From Bacteroidota bacterium (lineage in GTDB: Bacteria > Bacteroidota > Bacteroidia > UKL13-3), in the NCBI GenBank assembly GCA_027488905.1, contig JAIYAT010000020.1, positions 62,001 to 126,000 on the forward strand: a stretch of 64,000 nucleotides of DNA, in the 5' to 3' direction. The notes beneath the pieces are model-generated. The model saw nothing but the letters and a program-made list of their open reading frames with translations. It was not told where the DNA came from and did no database searches. This document shows, one piece after another, positions 1-10,307 of the stretch. Made by a program: the position numbers and the translations under genes. Numbering within the stretch: the stretch's first letter is position 1; each line of letters opens with the position of its first letter.

Positions 1-1021
1 CAACCTTCTTTTTAAGTTTAAGCTTATTAACTGCACTTAAGCTAAGATTTTTACTATCGAGTAAAACCTTAATAGACTTACCAAGCATTAGCATATCTTT
101 TCTGATAGCCATTTTTTCTTGCGTAGAATACTCTGCTATGGGCAAATTTTTAGTAAGAACTGAATCAAAATCCTTCACAAATCCAATGGTTTGATTGTAT
201 TCAAAACGCTCTTCTACAGTTAGTTCTTCAACGTTAACTTTATTTAAAATTGAAATTACTTCGGCAGACAACTCCTTGTATTCTTCGGAAGACTTTGAAA
301 CATCAAGTGTAAAATACGCAGGAACAATAGCAATTAGGATCAACATAACCAATCCTACACCCTTTTGACCGTCGTTTGAACCATGTGAAAAACTCACCCC
401 AGTGCAGGTAAGTAATAAAATAAGGCGAATCCAAAACGGCGGTGGCGCATTACTGGTTGGTTCTTTAAAGATTTGACGGTTCTTAATGACTTGCCTCATA
501 ATATACATTAAAAGAATAGCCAAGCTAAAACCAAGCAAAGGAGAAAGTAGCAAAGACAAACCAATATCGGAGGCCTTACCCCAATTTACATAGCTGTGTG
601 ATTTATCAACAGCGATAAAAGAGAAGGCCAAGCCAACTCCAATTATTGAACCAATAAGGGTATGTGAACTCGAGCAAGGTATTCCAAAATACCAAGTACC
701 TAAATTCCAAAGGATTGCGGTAAGTAATAAGGCTAAAATGAGCGCAACGTTGTGGTAAATGTCTGTGTCTAATAATAGCTCTGGTGGCAACAATGTTGAA
801 ATGCCCATAGCAACAGCTATTCCACCAGCAAAAACACCAATGGCATTCCAAACACCACTCCATATAACTGCAATCCAAGGCTTTAGTGAATTTGTGTAAA
901 TAACAGTAGCTACTGCATTTGCTGTATCATGAAAGCCGTTAATAAATTCGAATGCCGCCGCAGCAAACAAACATAAAATAAGTAAGAGGGTAAGCGAAGT
1001 ATCGAGTCCGAATAATTGCAT
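1..1021 (-). CDS. PiT-family inorganic phosphate transporter (partial, runs off the window start)
   Basis: Own minus-strand translation from ATG at 1021: MQLFGLDTSLTLLLILCLFAAAAFEFINGFHDTANAVATVIYT...GIPCSSSHTLIGSIIGVG; GFHDxAN and SSSHT PiT signatures. Not listed in the ORF track. Confidence 0.88.
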   Translation of the reverse strand, partial: MQLFGLDTSLTLLLILCLFAAAAFEFINGFHDTANAVATVIYTNSLKPWIAVIWSGVWNAIGVFAGGIAVAMGISTLLPPELLLDTDIYHNVALILALLLTAILWNLGTWYFGIPCSSSHTLIGSIIGVGLAFSFIAVDKSHSYVNWGKASDIGLSLLLSPLLGFSLAILLMYIMRQVIKNRQIFKEPTSNAPPPFWIRLILLLTCTGVSFSHGSNDGQKGVGLVMLILIAIVPAYFTLDVSKSSEEYKELSAEVISILNKVNVEELTVEERFEYNQTIGFVKDFDSVLTKNLPIAEYSTQEKMAIRKDMLMLGKSIKVLLDSKNLSLSAVNKLKLKKKV

Positions 1022-1161
1022 TATTGCAAATTTAAGTTCAAGAAAGCCATTTCAATATTATGTATTTGTTAACATAAGGTTAACATGATTTTTGCCATTT
1101 ATCAAAAAAAAAGAATGAAACTAAAGCAAGATAAGTAGATTGCGGGCGCAATTTTTTATTT

Positions 1162-3312
1162 ATGAAGAAATATATTTATACATTAAGCACATTATTATTG
1201 CTATTGGCAAGCACAGCAAAAGCTGATGAAGGCATGTGGCTTCCTTTATTGCTCAAGAAATACAACTATGAGCAAATGAAAGCCAAGGGATTAAAATTAA
1301 CTCCAGAACAATTGTACGATGTTAACAATAGTTCATTAAAAGATGCGATTGTTTGGTTCAATGGCGGATGTACTGGAGAGATTATATCAAACCAAGGATT
1401 AATTTTAACTAATCACCACTGTGGTTATGATGCAATTGCCTCCAAGTCTGTAAAGGGAGATAATATCCTTGACAATGGTTTTTGGGCAAAAAATAATGGT
1501 GAAGAAAAGCCAATTCCAGGTATGTGGGTTTCGATTGTGGTTAGAATGGAAGACATGACAGACAGAGTACTTTCTGAAATTAAGGGCACTGCTGAAAAAG
1601 ACCGTCCAGCCAAACTTCAAGAAATATTCAAAAACATTACTGATGAAGCAAAAAAGGGAACTGGGTATGAAGCTCAAATGCGCGAAATGTTTAAAGGCAA
1701 TGCCTACTACCTTTTTGTATTCCAAAAATATACAGACATCCGTTTGGTTGGAACACCACCTCAAAGCGTAGGGAAATTTGGTGGAGATGCAGATAATTGG
1801 ATGTGGCCACGTCATACAGGTGACTTTTCAATGTTTAGAATATATGTAAATAAAAACAATGAAGCTGCTGCTTATTCTGCAGATAACGTTCCATTTAAAC
1901 CTAAACACCATTTACCAGTTAGCTTAAAAGGTGTTAAAGAAGGCGATTATGCAATGATTTATGGCTTTCCAGGCAGAACCAATAGATATGAATTCTCGCA
2001 AGGAATTGAATTAGCAGTTGATAAAATAAATCCTACCATCGTAAATCTTAGAGACATCAGATTGAAAGCTTGGAAAGAAGTTATGGACAAAAGTGAAGAA
2101 GACCGATTAAAACTTTCCGCTGATTATGCATCAATTGCTAACTATTGGAAATATTTTATTGGACAAACAGAACAATTAAAAAGACTCAATGTATATGGCT
2201 ATAAAAAGGAAATGGAAACAAAATTTTCATCCTTTGCCAAAGGGAAGGCTGAATATGAGAACATTTTATTAAATGTAGAAAAAGCTTATGTAGACTATAG
2301 ACCAATAGCCTTACAAAGAACTTACCTTACAGAAGGAATTTTAGGTGTTTCTATAAATGGCTTTGCGGCAAGCATGCTTACCTATGAAAAAGCTGCTAAA
2401 AACAATGCAGATACTGCTGGCGCAAGAAAGGCAATTGCAGCAGCAAAGGCCAATGCAGAAGAATTTTATACAGCCTTTTTTCCAAGTGCTGATGAGAAAA
2501 TTTTGGCTCAAATCTTAGAAATGTACTACAACAATATCCCCGCTGAACAGCAAGCTCCATACATGGCAATCATCTTAAAATCAAAAGGAAAAACAAATAC
2601 AGAAAAATTCAAAGCATTTTCAGCTATGGTTTATGCTAAAAGTATGTTTTCTACCAAAGAAAAATTTGAGGCATTTGCAGCAAAACCAGACTATAAAAAA
2701 TTGGTTAACGACCCTTGTTTTGCCATGGTAAAGTCCTTTTATGATCATTATATAAATAACTACAAACCAAAAGTGGATGCATTTAATGCAGCAATAGGAC
2801 CAGAATCACGCGGATATATCAAAGGATTAATGCAGATGATGCCTGAGAAAACTTTCTATCCTGATGCAAACTCATCGCTACGTTTAACTTACGGTTCGGT
2901 TCAAGCATATGAACCAAAAGATGCTGTTAAATTTACATTCCAAACAACCTTAGATGGAGTTATGGAAAAATACAATCCTAAAGATTTTGAATTTCAGGTT
3001 CCTCAAAAACTGATAGACCTTTATAATGCAAAAGATTTTGGCGATTATAAATTAGAAAACGGTAAAATGCCAGTTGCCTTTATTACCAATAATGATATTA
3101 CAGGCGGAAACAGCGGTTCTCCAGTTATTGACGGAGAAGGAAGGTTAATTGGATTAGCTTTTGACGGCAATTGGGAAGCAATGAGCGGTGACATTGTATT
3201 TGATGAAAAATACAAGCGCACCATCAATGTAGATGTTAGATATGTACTTTTCTTAATAGACAAATTAGGTGGAGCTCCTCATATTGTCAATGAAATGACT
3301 TTGGTGAAATAG
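1162..3312 (+). CDS. S46 family serine dipeptidyl peptidase, DPP7-like
   Basis: Signal peptide; NGGCTGEIIS/LTNHHCGYDAI and TGGNSGSPVIDGEGRLIGLAFDGNWEAMSGDI motifs of S46 peptidases. Confidence 0.9.
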   Translation: MKKYIYTLSTLLLLLASTAKADEGMWLPLLLKKYNYEQMKAKGLKLTPEQLYDVNNSSLKDAIVWFNGGCTGEIISNQGLILTNHHCGYDAIASKSVKGDNILDNGFWAKNNGEEKPIPGMWVSIVVRMEDMTDRVLSEIKGTAEKDRPAKLQEIFKNITDEAKKGTGYEAQMREMFKGNAYYLFVFQKYTDIRLVGTPPQSVGKFGGDADNWMWPRHTGDFSMFRIYVNKNNEAAAYSADNVPFKPKHHLPVSLKGVKEGDYAMIYGFPGRTNRYEFSQGIELAVDKINPTIVNLRDIRLKAWKEVMDKSEEDRLKLSADYASIANYWKYFIGQTEQLKRLNVYGYKKEMETKFSSFAKGKAEYENILLNVEKAYVDYRPIALQRTYLTEGILGVSINGFAASMLTYEKAAKNNADTAGARKAIAAAKANAEEFYTAFFPSADEKILAQILEMYYNNIPAEQQAPYMAIILKSKGKTNTEKFKAFSAMVYAKSMFSTKEKFEAFAAKPDYKKLVNDPCFAMVKSFYDHYINNYKPKVDAFNAAIGPESRGYIKGLMQMMPEKTFYPDANSSLRLTYGSVQAYEPKDAVKFTFQTTLDGVMEKYNPKDFEFQVPQKLIDLYNAKDFGDYKLENGKMPVAFITNNDITGGNSGSPVIDGEGRLIGLAFDGNWEAMSGDIVFDEKYKRTINVDVRYVLFLIDKLGGAPHIVNEMTLVK

Positions 3313-3331
3313 GATTTTTTATTAATCAGAG

Positions 3332-3365
3332 AAAAGGAGGTTGGCATTGCCGACCTCCTTTTTTT
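3332..3365 (+). terminator. Rho-independent terminator after the S46 peptidase
   Basis: AGGAGGTTGGC-ATT-GCCGACCTCCT stem followed by T tract. Confidence 0.85.
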
Positions 3366-3455
3366 ATGCCCAAATCAGAAGTAATATTAAGTTATCGCTA
3401 ACCCACGGTTAAGTTGATTCAATTCCCTTAAGTTTGCCATTGAAATATTTTAACC

Positions 3456-4103
3456 ATGAGTTTAAACTCCATTATTCAGCTTTTTACACCTAAAGACAAG
3501 GTTTTTTACTCCCTTTTTGAAGAGATTGCCATCAACGTGGCAGATATGGGAAAATTAATAAAGTCATTTACTTCTGAGTCTGATTTAGAAAAAAGAATTC
3601 AAATTCTAGTTGAACTAGAAAATTTAGAACACAAAAATGATGAACGAACGCATCGTGTTTTTATAGAATTAGGAAAAAACTTCATTACGCCTTTTGATAG
3701 AGAAGATATTCATTATTTGGCTATTTCATTGGATGATATATGTGATTACATTTATGCAGCTTCTAAAAAAATAAGCTATTATAAAGTTAACCCCAATGAA
3801 AAGGGTATTCAAAAAATGGCGGAAATTATCGAAACAGGAGCAGAAGCCATTAAAAAGGCAGTTTTTGAATTGCGAAATATGAAAAATGTAAATAACATTA
3901 CAGATGCCATATTTAAAGTAAAAAACATCGAAAACCAGGCAGATGATTTATTCTACGCTTGCATTGAGGAGCTTTTTGAGCAGGAAAATGATATTAAGAT
4001 GCTAATCAAAAGACGTGAGATTTACCAGGTTTTAGAAATTGTAACAGACAAATTCGAAGACGCTACAAATGTCATAGAGTCCATTGTAATTAAATACGCT
4101 TAA
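3456..4103 (+). CDS. DUF47/PhoU-like phosphate transport accessory protein
   Basis: All-helical ~215 aa protein directly upstream of a PiT transporter; DUF47-type sequence. Confidence 0.85.
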   Translation: MSLNSIIQLFTPKDKVFYSLFEEIAINVADMGKLIKSFTSESDLEKRIQILVELENLEHKNDERTHRVFIELGKNFITPFDREDIHYLAISLDDICDYIYAASKKISYYKVNPNEKGIQKMAEIIETGAEAIKKAVFELRNMKNVNNITDAIFKVKNIENQADDLFYACIEELFEQENDIKMLIKRREIYQVLEIVTDKFEDATNVIESIVIKYA

Positions 4104-4117
4104 TTCAAATCAGGAGA

Positions 4118-5512
4118 ATGACCTTCCTTATCATCATTATCATTTTAGCACTGGTCTTCGATTACATCAATGGGTTTCATGATGCAGCCAATTCAATTGC
4201 TACCATTGTTTCAACAAAAGTATTAACTCCTTTTCAAGCAGTTATTTGGGCCGCATTCTTTAATACAATTGCCTTTTTTATATTTAAAGACCATGCGGTA
4301 GCAAATACTATTGGCAAAACTGTTTACAAAGAATTTATTACCCTTGAAGTTATTTTTGCTGGATTAATTGCTGCCATCATTTGGAATCTGCTTACTTGGT
4401 GGTATGGTATTCCTTCTAGCTCTTCTCATACTTTAATTGGTGGTTTTGCTGGTGCTGCCATTTCACATGCTTGGGCAACAAAAGGCATGATTGGTATTCC
4501 TTCTATCGTAGAAATGGATAAAATTTCTAAGACCATATTATTCATTTTCATTGCACCCTTTATGGGCATGGCTATTTCAATGTTTATCACATTGGTAACC
4601 ATTATGCAAAATATTTGGTATCGAATTGCCATTATCTTGATTACCGCGTTAGGTACTTTTTTCCTCTTTGATTATTTAGAACAAGGCAAGCTTGCAGAAA
4701 ATTTAAATAAATACTACCATGTAGATAAATATGCGGCTGCAGCGGAGTTAAATCCACAACTCACTTATAAATTAGATTCGGTAAATGCATATGTTAATGC
4801 CGCTAAACCCTTGCTATCTCAATACGATAAGTTGGGTGCCATGCAACTTGCAGAAAAAATAAAACTAGATACGAACCCTAACATCAATGCAGAAATTTTA
4901 GCAAGCGACTTAGACCATGCTAATAACTCAATCATTGCTTGGGGAATTATGGCGGTAGTGTTGCTTTTTATTTTAACATATCTTTATGTTGAAAAAGTAA
5001 AATCACCAACCTCATTTAGGGTTGCAAACATGTTCAAAAGACTGCAATTGCTTTCTTCGGCAGCATTTAGCATTGGCCATGGCGGCAATGATGCACAAAA
5101 AGTAATGGGGATTATTGCTGCCGCTATGGTTGCAAATGGCAATATAACCGACCTTAAACAAATGCCAGATTGGGTTCCAATGGCTTGTTACACTGCTATT
5201 GGTTTAGGAACATTAAGTGGAGGTTGGAAGATTGTTAAAACCATGGGTTCAAAAATTACTAAAGTTACGCCATTAGAAGGCGTAAGTGCTGAAACTGCTG
5301 GGGCCTTAACTTTATTTATGACCGAGCAAATGGGTATTCCGGTGAGCACAACACATACCATTACAGGTTCTATCATTGGCGTTGGTGCAACCAAAAGATT
5401 ATCTGCAGTGAGATGGGGTGTAACAGTTAGCTTACTTTGGGCCTGGGTTCTAACCATTCCAGTGAGCGCTGTATTAGCTGGCTTAACCTATTTTCTTATT
5501 AGTTTATTCTAA
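4118..5512 (+). CDS. PiT-family inorganic phosphate transporter
   Basis: DYINGFHDAANSIATIVSTKVL, GIPSSSSHTLIGG, GHGGNDAQKVMG motifs. Confidence 0.93.
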   Translation: MTFLIIIIILALVFDYINGFHDAANSIATIVSTKVLTPFQAVIWAAFFNTIAFFIFKDHAVANTIGKTVYKEFITLEVIFAGLIAAIIWNLLTWWYGIPSSSSHTLIGGFAGAAISHAWATKGMIGIPSIVEMDKISKTILFIFIAPFMGMAISMFITLVTIMQNIWYRIAIILITALGTFFLFDYLEQGKLAENLNKYYHVDKYAAAAELNPQLTYKLDSVNAYVNAAKPLLSQYDKLGAMQLAEKIKLDTNPNINAEILASDLDHANNSIIAWGIMAVVLLFILTYLYVEKVKSPTSFRVANMFKRLQLLSSAAFSIGHGGNDAQKVMGIIAAAMVANGNITDLKQMPDWVPMACYTAIGLGTLSGGWKIVKTMGSKITKVTPLEGVSAETAGALTLFMTEQMGIPVSTTHTITGSIIGVGATKRLSAVRWGVTVSLLWAWVLTIPVSAVLAGLTYFLISLF

Positions 5513-6650
5513 GGGTTTCGGTTTGAACCAAGCCCTCATAACAAGAGAATAGTTTGTCTAAATCTATTTGCCAATTATATTTTGTATCGCTGGCATGAGC
5601 CGCATTATGAGCCTTTTGGTTCAAACCAATACCATTGCCTAGGAGAGTTTCAATTGCTGATGCTATTGCCTTGGTATCCTTTAAATCGACATAGAAACCA
5701 ATATCTGTATCATTATTAAGTTCTTGATAAATATGGGTATTTGCAAATATGGAAGGCAATCCGATTGCCATGTATTCGAACAATTTTCTTTCATGGCTCA
5801 CCAACATTTCAGCAGGTTGGTTTTTTAAACAAATTCCAATTTTACATTGCTTTGAAATTTGATAAGCTTCAGCCATTTCAAGCCTTCCATACAATTGAAC
5901 TTGTGTTTCAATTTCATTCCAATAACTCAAATGGGAAAAGCCGTGGTTTGCCTTTGAACCAAAATAACCGATGAGATGAAGTTTAACCAAAAGACCCTTT
6001 TGCTTTAGCTGGAAAATAGCTTCCAACAATGAATCTACCTCATAGTACATGTCTCTAATCATGCCAATGTAGAAAATTTCATTGGTTGGCAAAGAGGCTC
6101 TATCCAAATTTCTAAAAGGCTTAAATTGTTTAATATCGGCAAAATTCTGTATGATGGTACATTCCTCTTCCTTTACAAAAAAAGCAGGCAAAAACCTTGG
6201 ATGTGCCACAACCACAATAAAGTGTAAAAACTGTTTAGCAAATCTTAACAACAGATTATAAGATTGTGCCACAGCTTTTTTTAGTATCGGTTTGACCCAA
6301 GGTTTCAATAAAATATCATGATATGTATTTTCATGTATATCATAAATTACCTTTTTGCCAGATAAAGCCAAGACAATTCCATAGGGAATCATCTCGGCAT
6401 CATGAATATGGTACAACTGCGCATCAGCATAAAGCGCTTCTTTAAAAACCTGAAAGGCAGTAAGTGTAAAGCGTCTTAAAAAGGTTTTTGGCTTTTGAAT
6501 GCCAATAACCTTAACATCGTTTATAATGCCACTTCTATCTCCAATTGCAATTAGGGTTACCTCATATTTTGTAGCTAATGAAACACATTCTCTATAAAAA
6601 ACCCGTGAATCCCAAATATGATGAACAGAAGAGAAATGGCAAACCCTCAT
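5499..6650 (-). CDS. Glycosyltransferase (GT4-like)
   Basis: 383 aa; [19 protein letters not shown]..., [16 protein letters not shown] motif of GT-B enzymes. Confidence 0.8.
   Translation of the reverse strand: MRVCHFSSVHHIWDSRVFYRECVSLATKYEVTLIAIGDRSGIINDVKVIGIQKPKTFLRRFTLTAFQVFKEALYADAQLYHIHDAEMIPYGIVLALSGKKVIYDIHENTYHDILLKPWVKPILKKAVAQSYNLLLRFAKQFLHFIVVVAHPRFLPAFFVKEEECTIIQNFADIKQFKPFRNLDRASLPTNEIFYIGMIRDMYYEVDSLLEAIFQLKQKGLLVKLHLIGYFGSKANHGFSHLSYWNEIETQVQLYGRLEMAEAYQISKQCKIGICLKNQPAEMLVSHERKLFEYMAIGLPSIFANTHIYQELNNDTDIGFYVDLKDTKAIASAIETLLGNGIGLNQKAHNAAHASDTKYNWQIDLDKLFSCYEGLVQTETLRIN
5520..5529 (+). repeat. Dispersed near-palindrome (GGTTTGAACC)
   Basis: TTCGGTTTGAACCAAG; encodes LVQTET of the glycosyltransferase. 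Confidence 0.9.
5618..5627 (-). repeat. Dispersed near-palindrome (GGTTCAAACC)
   Basis: TTTGGTTCAAACCAAT; encodes GLNQ. Confidence 0.9.
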
Positions 6651-7789
6651 TTTAGAACAGCGCGAGAAATAACCAATTTCTGAATTTCACTGGTTCCTTC
6701 TCCAATCGTGCAAAGTTTTGAGTCGCGGTAGAATTTCTCAACAGGGAAATCTTTGGTGTACCCATAACCTCCAAATATTTGAACAGCTTCGGTTGAAGCC
6801 CAAACTGCCACCTCACTGGCATAATACTTGGCCATAGCGCCTTCTTTATTTACAGAAAGATGCTTGTTCTTTCTATCAGCAGCTTGCATGATAAGTAATT
6901 CTGATGCTTCAATTCTTGTAGCCATATCAGCCAACTTAAATGCAATTCCTTGGAAATTGCTAATTGGTTGACCAAATTGTTGACGCTCTTTAGAATATTT
7001 CAAGGCTGCTTCATAAGCACCTTTGGCAATTCCTAAAGATAATGCGGCAATAGAGATTCTACCACCATCTAATATTTTCATGGCTTGTTTAAAACCATCC
7101 CCAACGTTTCCTAAAATATTTTCTTCAGGAATTCTGCAGTCTTCAAAGATAAGCTCAGCGGTTTCGCTTGCACGCATACCCAACTTGTTTTCTTTTTTAC
7201 CGCCTTTAAAACCTGGAGTACCTCTTTCTACTACAAAGGCTGTAATTCCATTGCTATCCAACAAATCCCCTGTTCTTGCCAAAACCACGGCAACATTTCC
7301 TGTTAAACCATGAGTAATCCAATTTTTGGTGCCATTCAAGACCCAATGATTTCCGTCTTTCTTAGCCACACATTGCATGCGCATGGCATCCGAACCTGTA
7401 TTTGCTTCTGTTAGACCCCAAGCACCAATCCATTCTCCGCTTGCTAATTTTGGTAACCATTTAGCCTTTTGTTCTTCATTACCAAAGTACATGATATGGC
7501 CTGTGCAAAGACTATTATGTGCAGCCATGCTCAAACCTACAGAACCGCAAACTTTGGATAATTCAACTATAGCAGTTACATATTCAAAGTAACCAAAACC
7601 TGCACCACCATAGTTTTCCGGCACAAGCACTCCTAACAAACCAAGTTTACCCATTTCCTTAAAAGCTTCAATTGGAAAATATTGAGCCTCGTCCCACTCC
7701 ATCACATTGGGGCGAATGTGCTTTTCTGCGAAGTCCCTAACCATTTGGGCAATCATTTTTTGATTTTCAGTTTGATCGAAATTCATCAT
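6647..7789 (-). CDS. Acyl-CoA dehydrogenase
   Basis: [57 protein letters not shown] signatures. Confidence 0.95.
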   Translation of the reverse strand: MMNFDQTENQKMIAQMVRDFAEKHIRPNVMEWDEAQYFPIEAFKEMGKLGLLGVLVPENYGGAGFGYFEYVTAIVELSKVCGSVGLSMAAHNSLCTGHIMYFGNEEQKAKWLPKLASGEWIGAWGLTEANTGSDAMRMQCVAKKDGNHWVLNGTKNWITHGLTGNVAVVLARTGDLLDSNGITAFVVERGTPGFKGGKKENKLGMRASETAELIFEDCRIPEENILGNVGDGFKQAMKILDGGRISIAALSLGIAKGAYEAALKYSKERQQFGQPISNFQGIAFKLADMATRIEASELLIMQAADRKNKHLSVNKEGAMAKYYASEVAVWASTEAVQIFGGYGYTKDFPVEKFYRDSKLCTIGEGTSEIQKLVISRAVLK

Positions 7790-7918
7790 ATATGTTAAGT
7801 TTTAAATATTATTTTTCAGACTTAGTTGCAAGTATATTAGATTTTTTTCTAAGTGCCATTATCGTTTCAATTAACCAAAAAGATTAAATTAAGTTTATAA
7901 AATAGTTCTGATTTACTC

Positions 7919-8626
7919 CTAGTTAATAGTCAAGTAAATGGCTATCCTTTCAAAAATACTATCGTTGATAATTTTAATTTCTTTCAACTCCTCTAACCTT
8001 TTAAATTTCCCATGTTGCTTTCGATAATTTAGGATAGCCTTAGACAAAGTAAACGTAAAATATGGATGTGCAGAAAGTGTTTTATAATCGACCTCATTGA
8101 GATCAAATACTGCATTTGTGGAAGGTGTTATGGTTAAACGTTCCTTTAAATCAAATAGTAAATCCTCTTTAAATCCATACACTTCGGTTAATTGGTTTAA
8201 AGTTATAAATCCACCCAATCCTTCTCTGTACTTTATAATACGGGAGGCTAAAGTTGGACCTATTCCTGGCAAAGAAACCAAATCGGCGCTATCTGCCGTG
8301 TTTACTTCAAATGTTATATTTTTCTTAGGAATAAAGCTCTTTTCAAAGGGAACAAAAGTTTTTCTTTTTTCGGTTTGAACCGAGGTTTTGCGACTCCAAT
8401 TTTTATAGTTTGATTTCTTTTCTGAGTCGTAACTTGGAAATGAATCTTTTAAGGCGGCGATGTATTTCAAGTCAAAATTGTGCTGAGGCATTGGTTCAAA
8501 CCGACCATAAATAAAGCTTACAACCAATAAAAATGACAAGAGATAAAGTAAACTTCTAATTCCCTTTTGTTCTTGTTGGGTAAAGAAAAAGTAAGTTCTT
8601 ATAAATCGCTTAATCTTCCTCTTCAT
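7919..8626 (-). CDS. Helix-hairpin-helix (ComEA-like) protein
   Basis: VNTADSADLVSLPGIGPTLASRIIKYREGLGGF HhH motif; start chosen at MKRKIKRF. Confidence 0.82.
   Translation of the reverse strand: MKRKIKRFIRTYFFFTQQEQKGIRSLLYLLSFLLVVSFIYGRFEPMPQHNFDLKYIAALKDSFPSYDSEKKSNYKNWSRKTSVQTEKRKTFVPFEKSFIPKKNITFEVNTADSADLVSLPGIGPTLASRIIKYREGLGGFITLNQLTEVYGFKEDLLFDLKERLTITPSTNAVFDLNEVDYKTLSAHPYFTFTLSKAILNYRKQHGKFKRLEELKEIKIINDSIFERIAIYLTIN
8372..8381 (+). repeat. Dispersed near-palindrome
   Basis: TTCGGTTTGAACCGAG; encodes SVQTE in ComEA-like gene. Confidence 0.9.
8493..8502 (-). repeat. Dispersed near-palindrome
   Basis: TTGGTTCAAACCGAC; encodes RFEP in ComEA-like gene. Confidence 0.9.
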
Positions 8627-8768
8627 CCTCCTCAGGTTTTGGATTGATTTTAGGGTTTTTAACAAAGAAGAAATATAATAAAGCCACTACCACCGCTGCG
8701 AAAAAAAATTCGGTTAGAAACCAAAACATAAATCCGGCAGGTGCAGGTTCTGAGAGTATAAAGAACAT
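8610..8768 (-). CDS. Small single-pass membrane protein, 52 aa, acidic C-terminus
   Basis: Own translation: MFFILSEPAPAGFMFWFLTEFFFAAVVVALLYFFFVKNPKINPKPEEDEEED; stop overlaps the start of the ComEA-like gene (ATGAAGAGGAAGATTAA). Confidence 0.65.
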   Translation of the reverse strand: MFFILSEPAPAGFMFWFLTEFFFAAVVVALLYFFFVKNPKINPKPEEDEEED

Positions 8769-8769
8769 A

Positions 8770-9672
8770 TTATTGTTGATTCAATTGTTTATCTAAAACG
8801 GCCAAGCCTTCTTCAAAAGAATGAGGTGCATAACCTAAATCTTTTATGGCCTTATCTAAAATAAAGCCTGTAATTGGAGGACGTTTGGCTGGTTGTTTTA
8901 TGCCCTCGCTGGTAGAAATATTTAGCAATGATTTATCTAATTTCCAATAAGTAGCAACTTTGTACACCAAATCAAATACACTCATAAAATCCCTACCACT
9001 GATGTTATAAATGCCTTGGGCTTTTTTTGCTGCTAGCAAGGCACAACCTTGCGCCAAATCTTCTGCTAAGGTAGGTGTTCTAAATTGGTCGGATACTACA
9101 TTAATTGACTTTCCAGATTCTAAAGCACCCTTTGCCCAAAGGACAATATTACTTCTGCTCATATCACTCACGATGCCGTAAACCAAAACAGTTCTGGCAA
9201 TTGACCAACTTTTTGCTTTTTCTATTACCACTTGCTCTGCTTTCCATTTTGAGTGGCCGTAGTAACTTAGCGGGTCTGGTTGCTCCTCCTCGGTTACGGG
9301 TCCGTGCGTGCCGTTAAAAATAAAATCTGTGCTAAGGTGCACCAAATGAACGCTATTGTCATTGCAGGCTTGAACCAAATATAAAACTGCATCCACATTT
9401 AGCTTATCACAACCTTCTTTATCGCTTTCACAGGCATCCACGTTGGTCATTGCAGCAGTATTGATCACTACTTCTGGTTTGTGCTTTGCTATGACGGTAG
9501 AAACTTCTATTTCATTGGTAATATCTAAGCTTTCATAAACGTAACCACTTGGGTTTGGAAATCTATCTGCACCTCTAGCGGTGGCAATAAGCTGAACCTC
9601 TGGGTTAGATTGGTATCTTTCAATTAATTTTTGACCTAATAGGCCATTGCTTCCGGTAATTAAGATTTTCAT
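8770..9672 (-). CDS. RmlD-like NAD(P)-dependent sugar-nucleotide reductase/epimerase
   Basis: MKILITGSNGLLGQKL, LSTDFIFNGTHGPVTEEEQPDPLSYYGHSKWKAEQ. Confidence 0.85.
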   Translation of the reverse strand: MKILITGSNGLLGQKLIERYQSNPEVQLIATARGADRFPNPSGYVYESLDITNEIEVSTVIAKHKPEVVINTAAMTNVDACESDKEGCDKLNVDAVLYLVQACNDNSVHLVHLSTDFIFNGTHGPVTEEEQPDPLSYYGHSKWKAEQVVIEKAKSWSIARTVLVYGIVSDMSRSNIVLWAKGALESGKSINVVSDQFRTPTLAEDLAQGCALLAAKKAQGIYNISGRDFMSVFDLVYKVATYWKLDKSLLNISTSEGIKQPAKRPPITGFILDKAIKDLGYAPHSFEEGLAVLDKQLNQQ

Positions 9673-9692
9673 AAATAGATAATTGAAATAAA

Positions 9693-9926
9693 TTAAATTA
9701 CTTTTATCAAAGTAACAGTAATTGCAATTGAAGCAGCAATCATGGCTCCTAAACGGATAACAATTCCTTTTTCCAAATCACGTAGATCACGTTTAGTGGC
9801 AATTTGATCTTCAAGTAAACCCCTCAATGATTCTGCTTGAACCTCGGCCTGTTTATTAGTAAAACCTGCTTCTTTCATTTTTTTTATGTAGGCCAAGGTA
9901 TCAAAAATAATCACTTTTTCCATTGT
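9693..9926 (-). CDS. Coiled-coil protein with C-terminal TM segment, DUF1640-like
   Basis: Start MEKVIIFDTLAYIKKMKEAGFTNKQAEVQAESL; ATKRDLRDLEKGIVIRLGAMIAASIAITVTLIKVI. Confidence 0.65.
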   Translation of the reverse strand, partial: TMEKVIIFDTLAYIKKMKEAGFTNKQAEVQAESLRGLLEDQIATKRDLRDLEKGIVIRLGAMIAASIAITVTLIKVI

Positions 9927-10098
9927 CTTCAAATTTAAACTTTGTGAAGGAGAATTAAAAATCATACCCGAAATAAGAAATTGTGACAATTAGAAACAAA
10001 TAAATTCCAAAAAACGAATAATTCAAAAAGACATAAAAATGCACAAAAATCTGATTATCTGTTTAATATACCCAGAATGTTAAATCGGGTTTACTAGA

Positions 10099-10305
10099 TT
10101 AATCGTTCCGATACTCAAGAATATCTGCAGGTTGACACTCCAAAACCTTGCAAATAGACTCAAGCGTAGAAAAGCGTATGGCTTTTGCCTTTCCTGTTTT
10201 TAAAATAGATAAATTAGATAATGTAATATCTACTTTTTCGGATAATTCGTTCAGGCTCATTTTTCGCTTAGCCATCATCACATCTAGGTTTACTATTATG
10301 GCCAT
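10099..10305 (-). CDS. Cro/XRE (YozG-like) helix-turn-helix regulator
   Basis: MAKRKMSLNELSEKVDITLSNLSILKTGKAKAIRFSTLESICKVLECQPADILEY. Confidence 0.88.
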   Translation of the reverse strand: MAIIVNLDVMMAKRKMSLNELSEKVDITLSNLSILKTGKAKAIRFSTLESICKVLECQPADILEYRND

Positions 10306-10307
10306 GT

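Noticed and set aside
1405-1815. Shadow ORFs opposite strong genes (e.g. 1405..1815 -, 11105..11389 -, 27683..27985 -, 32656..33054 +, 51934..52278 -)
   Set aside because: They lie antisense to well-supported CDSs, have no recognisable domains, and are expected by chance.
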